Below are positions 18,265-27,344 of a stretch of 64,000 nucleotides of DNA, in pieces. The stretch comes from an uncultured Bacteroidia bacterium (lineage in GTDB: Bacteria; Bacteroidota; Bacteroidia; Bacteroidales; UBA932). Below the pieces are notes generated by a model. The model did not search any database, had not been told where the DNA came from, and saw only the letters and a program-made list of their open reading frames with translations. The first letter of the stretch is position 1, and every line of letters starts with the position of its first letter. The position numbers were made by a program, and so were the translations under genes. The DNA lies in NCBI GenBank assembly GCA_902774045.1, contig CACYGW010000002.1, positions 35,071 to 99,070 of the forward strand, given 5' to 3'.

Positions 18265-19812
18265 ATGGCAACTCAACAGCTCAGTGAACAGGAGATTCTT
18301 AGAAGAGAATCAATGACAAAGCTTAGGGAACTTGGCATAGAGCCGTACCCCGCACCTCTTTATCCGGTCAATGCTACCGCTCAGCAGATAGAAAAAGAGT
18401 ACAAACCGGAGGAAGGGAATCTCCAGGATGTCTGCATCGCAGGAAGGATTATGTCGCGCAGGATCATGGGCGCCGCTTCCTTTATGGAATTGCAGGACGA
18501 GACCGGAAGGATTCAGATTTACGTCAAGAGAGACGAGATCTGCCCCGGAGAAGACAAGACAATGTACAACACCGTCTTCAAGAAACTTCTGGACATTGGC
18601 GATATCGTGGGTATCAAGGGCTTTGCCTTCATTACCCAGACCGGCCAGCTTTCCATCCACGCCAAGGAACTTACGGTGCTTAGCAAATCCCTTAAGGTGC
18701 TGCCCATCGTAAAGGAGGCCGACGGCAAGGTTCATGATGCCTTTACAGACCCCGAGCTCCGCTACCGACAGAGGTACGTGGATCTTATTGTGAATCCACA
18801 GGTTAAGGATGTGTTTGTAAAGAGGGCCAAGATAGTGCAGACTATGCGCGAGTATTTTAACGAGGCCGGCTGCCTTGAGGTGGAAACCCCTATCCTTCAG
18901 GCAATTCCCGGCGGCGCAACAGCCCGTCCCTTCATTACCCATCACAACGCCCTGGATATTCCTCTGTACATGAGAATTGCCAACGAGCTTTACCTGAAGA
19001 GACTCATCGTAGGCGGCTTCCCGGGAGTGTACGAGTTTGCCAAGGACTTCCGCAACGAGGGTATGGACAAGACTCACAATCCGGAGTTCACCTGTATGGA
19101 AATCTACGTTGCCTACAAGGATTATATCTGGATGATGGAGTTTGTAGAGAAGATGCTGGAGAAGGTATCTACTGCCGTTAACGGTACCACCAAGGTTGTG
19201 ATTGCCGGAAACGAGGTTGATTTCAAGGCTCCCTACCGCAGGATTGGCATCCTGGACGCCATTAAGGAGTATGCCGGTGTTGATGTTGCCGGAATGGGCG
19301 TAGACGAGCTCAGGGCCGTATGCAAGAAGCTTAACGTAGAGGTTACTCCTTCCATGGGCGTTGGCAAGCTGATTGACGCCATCTTTGGAGAGTACTGCGA
19401 GAAGAACTTCGTTCAGCCTACCTTCGTGATTGATTATCCCGTAGAGATGTCTCCCCTTACAAAGAGGCACCGCACCAATCCTTCGCTAACGGAGAGGTTC
19501 GAACTCTTCGTCTGCGGCAAGGAGCTGGCAAATGCCTACTCTGAGCTTAACGACCCCGTGGACCAGCTGGAGAGATTCGAGGACCAGGCCCGCCTTAAGG
19601 CTGGCGGCGACGACGAGGCTATGTTCATAGACTACGACTTTGTACGCGCCCTGGAATACGGTATGCCTCCTACCTCGGGACTTGGAATGGGTATCGACCG
19701 TCTTACTATGTTTATGACCGGGCAGACTACCATTCAAGATGTTCTTTTCTTCCCTCAGATGAGGCCGGAAAAGCAGCCTGATAAGCAGTCCGAGAAGCAG
19801 CAGGAAAAATAG
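18265..19812 (+). CDS. lysS: Lysyl-tRNA synthetase, class II
   Basis: It charges tRNA-Lys. The N-terminal OB-fold anticodon-binding domain (about 55-165) precedes the class II catalytic core, with motif 2 around [15 protein letters not shown] and motif 3 around GLGMGIDRL. The 515-residue length is normal apart from a short Lys/Gln-rich tail. The gene has its own promoter and is followed 17 bp later by the methyltransferase gene. Confidence 0.96.
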   Translation: MATQQLSEQEILRRESMTKLRELGIEPYPAPLYPVNATAQQIEKEYKPEEGNLQDVCIAGRIMSRRIMGAASFMELQDETGRIQIYVKRDEICPGEDKTMYNTVFKKLLDIGDIVGIKGFAFITQTGQLSIHAKELTVLSKSLKVLPIVKEADGKVHDAFTDPELRYRQRYVDLIVNPQVKDVFVKRAKIVQTMREYFNEAGCLEVETPILQAIPGGATARPFITHHNALDIPLYMRIANELYLKRLIVGGFPGVYEFAKDFRNEGMDKTHNPEFTCMEIYVAYKDYIWMMEFVEKMLEKVSTAVNGTTKVVIAGNEVDFKAPYRRIGILDAIKEYAGVDVAGMGVDELRAVCKKLNVEVTPSMGVGKLIDAIFGEYCEKNFVQPTFVIDYPVEMSPLTKRHRTNPSLTERFELFVCGKELANAYSELNDPVDQLERFEDQARLKAGGDDEAMFIDYDFVRALEYGMPPTSGLGMGIDRLTMFMTGQTTIQDVLFFPQMRPEKQPDKQSEKQQEK

Positions 19813-19829
19813 ACCTGTCCTGTTCTACG

Positions 19830-20828
19830 ATGGAGGTTATTAGTTCTGCGCAGAATCCTAAGATTAAGGAGCTCCTGGCGTTGCAGCAAAAGTCTAAGTT
19901 GCGCCGCAGCGAGGGGCTCTTTGTAGTCGAGGGCCGGCGGGAACTTGAGCATTGTCTAGAGGCCGGCTACAGCGTAAGGACTTTGTTCGTGTGCCCGGAG
20001 ATTTTTTCCCCCGCAGAGGACACTCCCATTCTAAATTCTTTCCTGGATAGAGATTTCTCCATTCGGGCCTGTCGGCCCTCAGTCGAAATGACAAAAGGGG
20101 CTTCTCTCGAAATTACAAAAGGGGCTTCTCTCGAAATGATAAAAGGAGCTTCTCTTGAAATGATAAAAGGGGCTTCTCTCGAAATGACAAAAGGAGCTTC
20201 CATCGAAATGACAAATAATGATGTCATTTCGAGCGAGCGAAGCGAGTCGAGAAATCTTTTTCAGGTTACCCCGGAGGTGTACTCAAAGGTGGCCTACCGT
20301 GAAGGCACGGAAGGCATAATGGCAGAAGTATACTCCAAGCCTCAGGACCTTGGCAACCTTAACCTCCCGGACAACCCCATAATAATAGTGCTGGAATCCG
20401 TAGAAAAGCCCGGCAACCTTGGCGCAGTGCTTCGCAGCGCCGACGCAGCCGCGGCCAGCGCAGTAATTATCTGCGACCCTCTTACGGACCTTTATAATCC
20501 CAACCTTATAAGGGCATCGGTTGGCGCGGTCTTCACCGTGCCCGTTGCCGTAGCATCGACAAAGGAAACTATCAGCTTCCTAAAGAATAAGGGCATAAAG
20601 ATTCTTACCGCCCAGCTGCAGGATTCGTCGCTCTACTACTCAGAACAGATGAGCGGCCCCACGGCCATAGTTATGGGCACCGAATCTACCGGCCTTTCAC
20701 AGGAGTGGCGCGCAGCCGCCGACGCCCACATCCGCATCCCTATGCTTGGGCGGCTGGATTCCCTTAACGTATCGGTCTCTGCAGCCATACTGCTTTTCGA
20801 GGCCCTGCGCCAAAGAACAGAGAAATGA
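19830..20828 (+). CDS. TrmH/SpoU RNA 2'-O-methyltransferase with repeat insert
   Basis: It is predicted to methylate a ribose 2'-OH of rRNA or tRNA using S-adenosylmethionine. The N-terminal substrate-binding domain (ISSAQNPKIKELLAL) and the C-terminal SpoU knot are clear: motif 1 EKPGNLGAVLRSADA, motif 2 IVMGTESTGLS, motif 3 IPMLGRLDSLNVSVSAAI. Residues about 74-142 in the inter-domain region are encoded by a repeat array (SLEMTKGA-type 8-residue units, then ISSERSESRNL) that does not belong to the family. It overlaps aroE by 4 bp. The exact RNA target is unknown. Confidence 0.88.
   Translation: MEVISSAQNPKIKELLALQQKSKLRRSEGLFVVEGRRELEHCLEAGYSVRTLFVCPEIFSPAEDTPILNSFLDRDFSIRACRPSVEMTKGASLEITKGASLEMIKGASLEMIKGASLEMTKGASIEMTNNDVISSERSESRNLFQVTPEVYSKVAYREGTEGIMAEVYSKPQDLGNLNLPDNPIIIVLESVEKPGNLGAVLRSADAAAASAVIICDPLTDLYNPNLIRASVGAVFTVPVAVASTKETISFLKNKGIKILTAQLQDSSLYYSEQMSGPTAIVMGTESTGLSQEWRAAADAHIRIPMLGRLDSLNVSVSAAILLFEALRQRTEK
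20051..20257 (+). repeat. 24-bp tandem array flanked by inverted palindromic ends in methyltransferase gene
   Basis: Five 24-bp units (from 20083; TCGAAATGACAAAAGGGGCT type) and one partial unit lie between a left end beginning AGATTTCTCC at 20051 and a right end GTCATTTCGAG...GAGAAATCT finishing at 20257. The right end contains GCGAGCGAAGCGAG. The whole array is in frame and translated. Confidence 0.9.
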
Positions 20829-21706
20829 AAAGGTTCGGTCTTATAGGCTCCGGCATCTCCCACTCCCAGAGCCCGGCCCTCTTTAAGGAGGCTTATGGCG
20901 ACAAATGGCCCTACGACCTTCTGGACGGGGAGGAGTTTGACCCTTTGTGGGAAAAGTTTCTTACAGATTACTCCGGCGTAAACATTACCTCTCCCTTCAA
21001 GGAAAAGGCTTTTATGCAGGTTGCGGCGCTTACGGCCGATGGCCGCGGAATGCTTACAGGCCCGGCGCTCAAGGCCGGCGCCATAAACATTGCCGTAAAG
21101 CAGGAGGGGTGTATTCTCGGAGCGAACACAGATTTTGACGCGGTGGTTCTCTCTGTGGCCGAGGCTCTGTTTCCCGGCATTATAGAGGAGTTCTCCGGAA
21201 CCTTTGGGAGGGACCTTACAAAGCGGGCCCATCAGTTTGTAAAGCAGCAGTTTGACAGTGTCTATCCCGGCCAGGGGGCGCAGGCCCTTGTGATTGGCTG
21301 CGGAGGGGCCGGCCGCGCGGCGGCAGTTGCGGCGGCAGAGCTGGGGTACGATGTTATCCTTACAAACAGGACCCAGTCGCGGGCTGCGGACTTTGCCCTT
21401 AGCCTTCCGGAGTACGGCTTTGCCGTTTGCGGCATCCAGGATCTTAAGCCTGCCGTCAAGGCCTGCGACCTAATTATTCTTGCAGCATCGGCCCAAATAG
21501 AAAATCTGGAAATATCGGACTTTGAAAAAATAGGCCCGCACAGGCCAAAAATTCTAATCGAGGCCAACTATAAAAATCCTATCTTCGCCGGAGAGAGACT
21601 TCTCACGGCCCTGAGGGCCGGGGTTATCCACGTGGACGGGAGCCAATGGCTGGCCCGTCAGGCCCTTGCCGGCTTCCCCGTTCTAACTTCCCCGGAGTTG
21701 CCTTAA
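20825..21706 (+). CDS. aroE: Shikimate dehydrogenase
   Basis: It reduces 3-dehydroshikimate with NADPH. It begins FGLIGSGISHSQSP, has the catalytic Lys in NITSPFKEKAF, GANTDFDA, and the dinucleotide-binding loop GCGGAGRAA followed by the NADP-type TNRTQSRA. The 293-residue length is slightly longer than usual because of an insertion around residues 119-145. It overlaps the methyltransferase stop by 4 bp. aroK lies 4.3 kb upstream, but the two are not in one operon because recJ intervenes. Confidence 0.93.
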   Translation: MKRFGLIGSGISHSQSPALFKEAYGDKWPYDLLDGEEFDPLWEKFLTDYSGVNITSPFKEKAFMQVAALTADGRGMLTGPALKAGAINIAVKQEGCILGANTDFDAVVLSVAEALFPGIIEEFSGTFGRDLTKRAHQFVKQQFDSVYPGQGAQALVIGCGGAGRAAAVAAAELGYDVILTNRTQSRAADFALSLPEYGFAVCGIQDLKPAVKACDLIILAASAQIENLEISDFEKIGPHRPKILIEANYKNPIFAGERLLTALRAGVIHVDGSQWLARQALAGFPVLTSPELP

Positions 21707-21713
21707 TATTTTG

Positions 21714-21755
21714 TTGGTTTTTTGATTTGTAGTCATTAACTTTGGAGGTAATGAC
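21714..21755 (+). promoter_or_regulatory. ssb promoter with inverted repeat over the -7 box
   Basis: TTGG at 21714, a spacer of about 20 bp and TAACTTTG at 21737-21744 fit a Bacteroidota promoter. A perfect GTCATTA/TAATGAC inverted repeat (21732-21738 and 21749-21755) brackets the -7 box, so a repressor bound there would block RNA polymerase. Confidence 0.5.
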
Positions 21756-21777
21756 TATTTTTATTGACTAGAATATT

Positions 21778-22257
21778 ATGGCACTTAACAAAGTTATGCT
21801 AATCGGTAACGTTGGTCAGGATCCAACAGTACGTTACCTTGATGGAAATTCCGCCACCGGCACCAATGCCAAGGTGGCAACCTTTACTCTTGCAACATCC
21901 GAGCGTTACCGCGACAGGGCGGGCAACGTTCAGGAGAATACAGAATGGCACAATATAGTTGCCTGGAGGGGCCTTGCAGACACTTGCGAGCGTTTTGTAA
22001 AGAAAGGCACCCAGCTTTATGTAGAAGGTCATCTGCGCAGCCGCAACTGGACAGACCAGCAGGGCCAGAAGCGATATATAACAGAAATCGTAGCAGATAA
22101 CATCCAGCTTCTTGGCCGCCGTCAGGATAAAGAAGGCGACGGCGCTTATCAGCCTCAGGGCGCTCCGGCGGGCTTCCAGGCCCACACTCCGGCCCCTGTT
22201 CCTCCCGCAGCTCCCGCAGAGCCTGCGATTCCGGAAAGTGACGATCTGCCGTTCTAA
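21778..22257 (+). CDS. ssb: Single-stranded DNA-binding protein
   Basis: This 159-residue protein coats ssDNA in replication and repair. It has an OB fold beginning MALNKVMLIGNVGQDP with the WHNIVAW motif, a Pro/Ala-rich linker, and the acidic C-terminal tip DDLPF that recruits partner proteins. purA follows 21 bp downstream and is probably co-transcribed. Confidence 0.96.
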   Translation: MALNKVMLIGNVGQDPTVRYLDGNSATGTNAKVATFTLATSERYRDRAGNVQENTEWHNIVAWRGLADTCERFVKKGTQLYVEGHLRSRNWTDQQGQKRYITEIVADNIQLLGRRQDKEGDGAYQPQGAPAGFQAHTPAPVPPAAPAEPAIPESDDLPF

Positions 22258-22278
22258 ACCTTTAACGACAGGTACTAT

Positions 22279-23553
22279 ATGACAAATAAGGTTGATGTTG
22301 TTCTTGGACTTCAGTGGGGGGATGAAGGTAAGGGCAAGATAGTAGATGTTCTTGCCGGAAGGTACGGCGTAGTTGCCCGCTTCCAGGGTGGCCCCAACGC
22401 GGGGCATTCGCTCCAGTTCGAGGGGCAGAATTTTGTAGTCCGCAGCATTCCCTCCGGGATTTTCAGGGAGGGCTCCGTTAACATAATAGGTAACGGGGTT
22501 GTGCTGGACCCTATCAGTTTTCTGGACGAGTGCGACGCTCTTCAGAAACGCACCGGAATAGACCCAAGGGAGAGAATTGTCATTTCCCGCAAGGCTCACA
22601 TAATTCTTCCTACACACCGTCTTCTGGACGCTGCCCGCGAGGCGGCTGCCGGCAAGGGCAAGATTGGCTCTACGCTTAGGGGAATAGGCCCCTGCTACAG
22701 CGACAAGACCGGGCGCAACGGCCTTAGGGTGGGAGACACGGAGCTGCCCTCGTTCAAGGAGAAATTCCAGAAACTATCGGCCCTGCATACAGACCTGTTG
22801 GCTCATCTTGGTTTTGATTGCGACCCTCACTACCAGGACGCGGAGTTCTTTGAGGCAATCGGCAGGCTGAAGGAATTCAAATTTATAGATTGTGAGTTTT
22901 TTGTCGATGGTGTCCTTAAGTCGCAGCCTGTTCTGGCAGAGGGCGCCCAGGGCTCTATGCTGGACGTAGATTACGGTACCTATCCGTTCGTAACCTCGTC
23001 CAACACCACGGCCGGTGGCGTTTGCACGGGGCTGGGAGTGGCACCGGGACGCATAGGAAAGGTTTACGGTATCTTTAAGGCTTACTGCACAAGAGTGGGC
23101 AGCGGTCCCTTCCCTACCGAGCTTTTTGACAAGACGGGAGAGGACCTGCGCCGGATTGGCCACGAGTTCGGGGCTGTTACCGGAAGGCCGCGCCGCTGCG
23201 GTTGGATAGACCTTGTGGCCCTCAGGTATGCCGTTACTCTTAGCGGAGTTACGGATCTTATTATGATGAAGGCGGACTGCCTGGATACCTTTGATACCAT
23301 AAGGGCCTGCACTTCCTATCTTATAGATGGTCAGGAGACGAGTGATTATCCCTATGATATCTCCGACGGCAGGATTACCCCTGTCTATACAGATTTTCCC
23401 GGCTGGAAGACTTCTCTTGCGGATATCCGCAGCGAGGATGCTCTGCCCAAGGCCTTTATGGGCTACGTTAAGTTCGTAGAGGATTATCTTGGAGCCAGGA
23501 TAAGCATTATCTCACTTGGCCCCGACAGAGAGGCTACAATTGAAAGGAAATGA
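22279..23553 (+). CDS. purA: Adenylosuccinate synthetase
   Basis: It converts IMP, GTP and aspartate to adenylosuccinate in AMP synthesis. It has the signature GLQWGDEGKGK at the N-terminus, GNGVVLDP, GPCYSDK and TGRPRRCGWIDL. The 424-residue length is normal. It overlaps the GH29 gene start by 4 bp (ATGA). Confidence 0.96.
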   Translation: MTNKVDVVLGLQWGDEGKGKIVDVLAGRYGVVARFQGGPNAGHSLQFEGQNFVVRSIPSGIFREGSVNIIGNGVVLDPISFLDECDALQKRTGIDPRERIVISRKAHIILPTHRLLDAAREAAAGKGKIGSTLRGIGPCYSDKTGRNGLRVGDTELPSFKEKFQKLSALHTDLLAHLGFDCDPHYQDAEFFEAIGRLKEFKFIDCEFFVDGVLKSQPVLAEGAQGSMLDVDYGTYPFVTSSNTTAGGVCTGLGVAPGRIGKVYGIFKAYCTRVGSGPFPTELFDKTGEDLRRIGHEFGAVTGRPRRCGWIDLVALRYAVTLSGVTDLIMMKADCLDTFDTIRACTSYLIDGQETSDYPYDISDGRITPVYTDFPGWKTSLADIRSEDALPKAFMGYVKFVEDYLGARISIISLGPDREATIERK

Positions 23554-24905
23554 AACGCTTGATTCCGGGCCTTGCGGCCCTGGCCCTCCTGCTCTCCTGC
23601 AGCGGAGCCACGTCACCATCGGCCCAAAATGAAAATCCGGCCCAGATTGCCAAGATGGAATGGTTCGCCCAGGCAAAACTGGGAATCTTCATCCACTGGG
23701 GTATCTATGCCGTAGATGGGGTTAGCGAGAGCTGGTCTTTCCACAACGGCTATGTGCCCTATGAAAAGTATATGGCTCAGGCAGAGCGTTTTACAGCCTC
23801 CGGCTATAATCCCCAGGCGTGGGCAGACCTTATTGTCCGCTCCGGGGCAAAGTACACCGTCATTACTTCCAAGCATCACGACGGGGTGGCCCTCTGGGAC
23901 ACAAAGGCGGATGACAAGAGCCTTGCCAAGATGTCTCCTGCCGCCCGGGATGTGCTGACGCCTTTTGTCAATGCCGTGCGCGAGCGTGGCATAAAACTGG
24001 GGCTCTATTACTCGCTTATAGACTGGTCTCATCCGGACTATCCCAATATCTACCGCAACGGCCCGCCGCGCTACGACATCACAGAGGAGCCAGGGCGCTG
24101 GCAGAAGTTTCTTGATTTCAACGATATTCAGCTTCAGGAACTTTCGCAGGCTTATTCTCCGGATTTATGGTGGTTCGATGGTGACTGGGAGCAGAGCGCA
24201 GAGTCCTGGAAGGCAAAGGAGCTCACCGACAGGCTAAGGGCCTGGAACCCATCGGTCATAATAAATTCCCGCATACAGGGCTACGGAGACTATGGTACTC
24301 CGGAGATTGGGGTGCCCGTTACAAAGCCCCGGGAGCGCTGGTGGGAGCTTTGCTATACCATTAACGACAGCTGGGGGTTCCAGCATAAGGATGTAAACTT
24401 CAAAAGCCCTCAGATGGTGCTGCGCAATCTTGTAGATTGTATAAGCAACGGGGGAAATCTCCTTCTTGACATCGGGCCAAGGGAGGATGGTTCCATCCCC
24501 GAAGAGGAGGTTCGCGTCCTGGAAGAACTGGGACGATGGATATCCAAGCATCAGGAGGCCGTGTATGAGACGAAGGCCGGAATCCCGGGAGAGCATGTGG
24601 CCGCTTATACCAGCCTTGGCCTGGGGTCGGATGTGCTTTATATCTATCTTCCTTATAAGCCCATCGGGGCCGTGGAAGTAAAGGGCCTTGTGGACAATAT
24701 AAAAAATATCCGTGTCGTGGGCAGCGACATTGCCCCTTCGTGGAAGATTTACAACAAGCTGTCCTGGACAGATGTTCCCGGGCTCCTGGAGATTACCGTT
24801 CCTGAGGAGGCCCTTGACAGCGCAATTACAGTTTTAGCCATAGAAACTAACGGACCTGTGACGTTGTACAGAGGCGCGGGGCAGGTGGTCACAATGAACG
24901 ATTAA
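23550..24905 (+). CDS. GH29 alpha-L-fucosidase lipoprotein
   Basis: This 451-residue glycoside hydrolase is predicted to remove alpha-linked fucose from glycans. A lipoprotein-type signal with a Cys in LLLSCSG suggests outer-membrane or periplasmic anchoring. The GH29 landmarks are FIHWGIYAVDG, the SKHHDG motif and the probable nucleophile Asp near residue 210 in WWFDGDW. A short beta-sandwich ends the protein. It overlaps purA by 4 bp and is followed 1 bp later by a predicted barrel protein. Such enzymes suit a gut or host-glycan habitat. Confidence 0.9.
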   Translation: MKRLIPGLAALALLLSCSGATSPSAQNENPAQIAKMEWFAQAKLGIFIHWGIYAVDGVSESWSFHNGYVPYEKYMAQAERFTASGYNPQAWADLIVRSGAKYTVITSKHHDGVALWDTKADDKSLAKMSPAARDVLTPFVNAVRERGIKLGLYYSLIDWSHPDYPNIYRNGPPRYDITEEPGRWQKFLDFNDIQLQELSQAYSPDLWWFDGDWEQSAESWKAKELTDRLRAWNPSVIINSRIQGYGDYGTPEIGVPVTKPRERWWELCYTINDSWGFQHKDVNFKSPQMVLRNLVDCISNGGNLLLDIGPREDGSIPEEEVRVLEELGRWISKHQEAVYETKAGIPGEHVAAYTSLGLGSDVLYIYLPYKPIGAVEVKGLVDNIKNIRVVGSDIAPSWKIYNKLSWTDVPGLLEITVPEEALDSAITVLAIETNGPVTLYRGAGQVVTMND

Positions 24906-24906
24906 T

Positions 24907-25815
24907 ATGAAACAAAAACTTATCCTATGCGTGTTCCTGCTTCTTTGCGGGACCTTGAGCTATGCCCAGAAAAAAGAGTATATCAATCACTTCGAGGTTA
25001 AGAGCAATATAGCCCAGCCGGTGAGGGTTAATACCAACCTTGGCTCTTTTACCTTTAGCCATAACTACACAATCCGGGGCAAGATAACACATCTTGAGGC
25101 CTTTGATGCCTATGGCAACCGGATAGAAAACACCAAGCCTAAGCGCAAGAGTATCAAGAACGATGTGCACGTCCCTAACGAGTACTGGTATGTATTCAAG
25201 GACGTTTCGGTAACTCATTCCTCTCCGGCTGTGGTTCCCGTGCCGGTACCCGTGCCTGCATCCAGCCACTACGGGTCTTATTACGATCCAATGGATGAGT
25301 TGCGGTACGATGCCGCCGTGGCCGGAGCTGTAGCCATTGCCGCCGTTTATGTGGGCGGGGCTATGTCCAACTGGGACCGCGGGACCAATCGACTTGACCT
25401 TGACCTTGGTTATTGGGCCAGGGTCGATGGTTTCGGGCTGGGGCTCGCCTACCGCGCCCCGTCTGTGTTTGGAATCGCGGCCGGAATTGGCTTTGCCGCA
25501 AACTCTCACAATATCTTCAGGACCGACTCTGCCGGAAGGGACTATGCCTACAAGACAGATTCCAAGAGATGGTACGTTGCCGGCCAGCTCTGGGTGATGA
25601 ACGGATGGAATTTTGAGGTTGGCCTTAGCAACCGCTACTTTGAGGATTACGCCAAGGTAATGAACGGGCTCTCCATTTCTTCCAACGCAGAAATCCACAT
25701 TGCTGGACCCGTGGCCTTCTACGGCGGCCTTGGCTGCGTTATGCCCACCGACGGCATGAACGACGTCTACTTCATCTGGAACGCCGGCATCCGCATCCGC
25801 CTGTCTAAGTTCTAA
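24907..25815 (+). CDS. Predicted outer-membrane or surface protein, unknown function
   Basis: I do not recognise a named family. The 302-residue product has a signal peptide ending SYAQ, a small beta-rich N-terminal region, a VPVPVPVPAS-type Pro/Val linker near residue 115, a hydrophobic Ala/Val segment near 140-155 and a C-terminal half of alternating aromatic/hydrophobic strands ending in RIRLSKF, as in outer-membrane barrels. It starts 1 bp after the GH29 stop and overlaps the convergent trkH-type gene by 11 bp. Confidence 0.75.
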   Translation: MKQKLILCVFLLLCGTLSYAQKKEYINHFEVKSNIAQPVRVNTNLGSFTFSHNYTIRGKITHLEAFDAYGNRIENTKPKRKSIKNDVHVPNEYWYVFKDVSVTHSSPAVVPVPVPVPASSHYGSYYDPMDELRYDAAVAGAVAIAAVYVGGAMSNWDRGTNRLDLDLGYWARVDGFGLGLAYRAPSVFGIAAGIGFAANSHNIFRTDSAGRDYAYKTDSKRWYVAGQLWVMNGWNFEVGLSNRYFEDYAKVMNGLSISSNAEIHIAGPVAFYGGLGCVMPTDGMNDVYFIWNAGIRIRLSKF

Positions 25816-27247
25816 GGCGCAGAAGGTAGAGGATAGGGAAGATTTCCAGACGGCCTATGAGCATCTCCAGCATCGAGGTTATTTTTAGGACCTCGGGGAA
25901 GGAGGCGTAGTTAGTCATTGAACCCACATCGCCAAAGCCGGGGCCTACGTTGCCCACGCAGGCTATAGATGCTGTTAGGCCGGTCGTGAAATCCTGGCCG
26001 AAGGCGCAATTGACGGCAGCAAAAAACAGAACTATCAACATATATAGAAAAATAAAGCCCAGGGCGTCGCCAACCTGCTCGTCGGTGCGGATTCGGCCGT
26101 CGACTTTTACAAATCTTACGGCATTTGGCGTTAGCCTGATGGTTATTTTTCTATGAATATCCTTGAAGGCCAATATCGCTCTGTCAATCTTGAACCCTCC
26201 GGAGGTTGAGCCGGAACAGCCACAGGCCAGCGAGCAGATAATGAGCACTGACATACTAAGCGGCGGCCAGGAAGCAGTATCGGCAGTGGCAAACCCAGTT
26301 GTAGTAGAAATGGATGCCACCTGAAATGAAGAATCCCTAAGAGCTGTCCACAGAGAAGAATAACCTCCATGGAGGAGTAGGTCGATGGTTACGATAACTA
26401 TGGCCAAGCCCACCAGAGACAGGAACGCTTTTATAGTCTCCGATTTTAGTACACAACGGAAGCCACCTTTGAAAACGGCCAGGAACAGCAGTACAAAGTT
26501 GATTGCTGCGGCAAGCATAGCTATGGTAAGAATCACTTCGGCGGCGGGATTTTCATAAAAGGCTATGCTAGTGTTTTTTGTGCAGAAACCGCAGGTGCTA
26601 CAGGCAGACATGGCATTTGTTGCAGCATCGAACCAGCAGAGTCCTGTAAATTTAAGAGAAAGGAAGGTGATAAACGTCAGAACTATATAGGTGACAATCA
26701 TTCTGTTTGCAAAGCTGTTACTATGCATTCCGCCCAGCGTTTCCCGAGCTATGGTAGAAATCTCTGCCTTTGAAAGCGCGCACTTAGCCGCCTTCCCAGT
26801 TATCATAGAGAATAAGGTCAAGATGCCAATGCCCCCTACCCAGGCGGTAGAGATTCGCCAGAACTGGATACCTCGGGGAAGGGATTCTATGTCGTTAAGG
26901 ACGGATGCTCCTGTGGTGGTGAAACCGGAGACACTCTCGAAGAAGGCATTGACAAAAGTGAACTCCCCGCCATAAAAGAGGAAGGGCAGCATTCCAAAAA
27001 GACAGGCCAGAAACCAGGCTCCCACCAATATGGTGTTCCCTTCACGGAATGTTAGAACGTGACTGGACTTCCTTACAAAAATAAAGGGATAGATTCCCAC
27101 TATTCCGGTAACAAAGGAAGAGAAGAACAAAGGAAGAGAGCTTTTGTCGCCCGGGGTAAAGTAGGCCACGATTCCGGATAGCGTCATAAGGGACGCTACC
27201 AGAAGCAGAGAAATGCCTATGTACCTTGTAATTACCTTCCAGTTCAT
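25805..27247 (-). CDS. TrkH/KtrB-family potassium transporter
   Basis: This 480-residue polytopic membrane protein has the four-fold pore-loop arrangement of the SKT superfamily, with selectivity-filter-like segments SGFTTTGAS, ACSTCGFC, TTTGFAT and CVGNVGPGF. It would import K+ across the inner membrane, normally with a cytoplasmic TrkA/KtrA partner that is not encoded nearby. A -7 box TAAATTTG lies on the minus strand 19 bp before the ATG. It is divergent from the OxyR-like gene. Confidence 0.92.
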   Translation of the reverse strand: MNWKVITRYIGISLLLVASLMTLSGIVAYFTPGDKSSLPLFFSSFVTGIVGIYPFIFVRKSSHVLTFREGNTILVGAWFLACLFGMLPFLFYGGEFTFVNAFFESVSGFTTTGASVLNDIESLPRGIQFWRISTAWVGGIGILTLFSMITGKAAKCALSKAEISTIARETLGGMHSNSFANRMIVTYIVLTFITFLSLKFTGLCWFDAATNAMSACSTCGFCTKNTSIAFYENPAAEVILTIAMLAAAINFVLLFLAVFKGGFRCVLKSETIKAFLSLVGLAIVIVTIDLLLHGGYSSLWTALRDSSFQVASISTTTGFATADTASWPPLSMSVLIICSLACGCSGSTSGGFKIDRAILAFKDIHRKITIRLTPNAVRFVKVDGRIRTDEQVGDALGFIFLYMLIVLFFAAVNCAFGQDFTTGLTASIACVGNVGPGFGDVGSMTNYASFPEVLKITSMLEMLIGRLEIFPILYLLRLRT

Positions 27248-27266
27248 TTGTATTTTCTTGTTACGG

Positions 27267-27317
27267 CAAATTTATCCATCTGATTACCATTTATCAATAC
27301 AAAAATTTTTATATTTG
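27267..27317. promoter_or_regulatory. Divergent promoters for trkH-type and OxyR-like genes
   Basis: TAAATTTG on the minus strand (27274-27267) faces the transporter gene. TATATTTG on the plus strand (27310-27317) is 27 bp before the regulator ATG. LysR-type regulators commonly control divergent neighbours, so the transporter is a plausible target. Confidence 0.55.
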
Positions 27318-27344
27318 CATTGATAAAATCAATTAACAAAGGCG

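Noticed and set aside
18310..19470. A 386-residue minus-strand frame opposite lysS
   Set aside because: It is antisense to a well-conserved synthetase, and its sequence resembles no protein family.
20083..20202. CRISPR-like array in the methyltransferase gene
   Set aside because: Units are 24 bp and contiguous without spacers, and they are in frame within a coding sequence.
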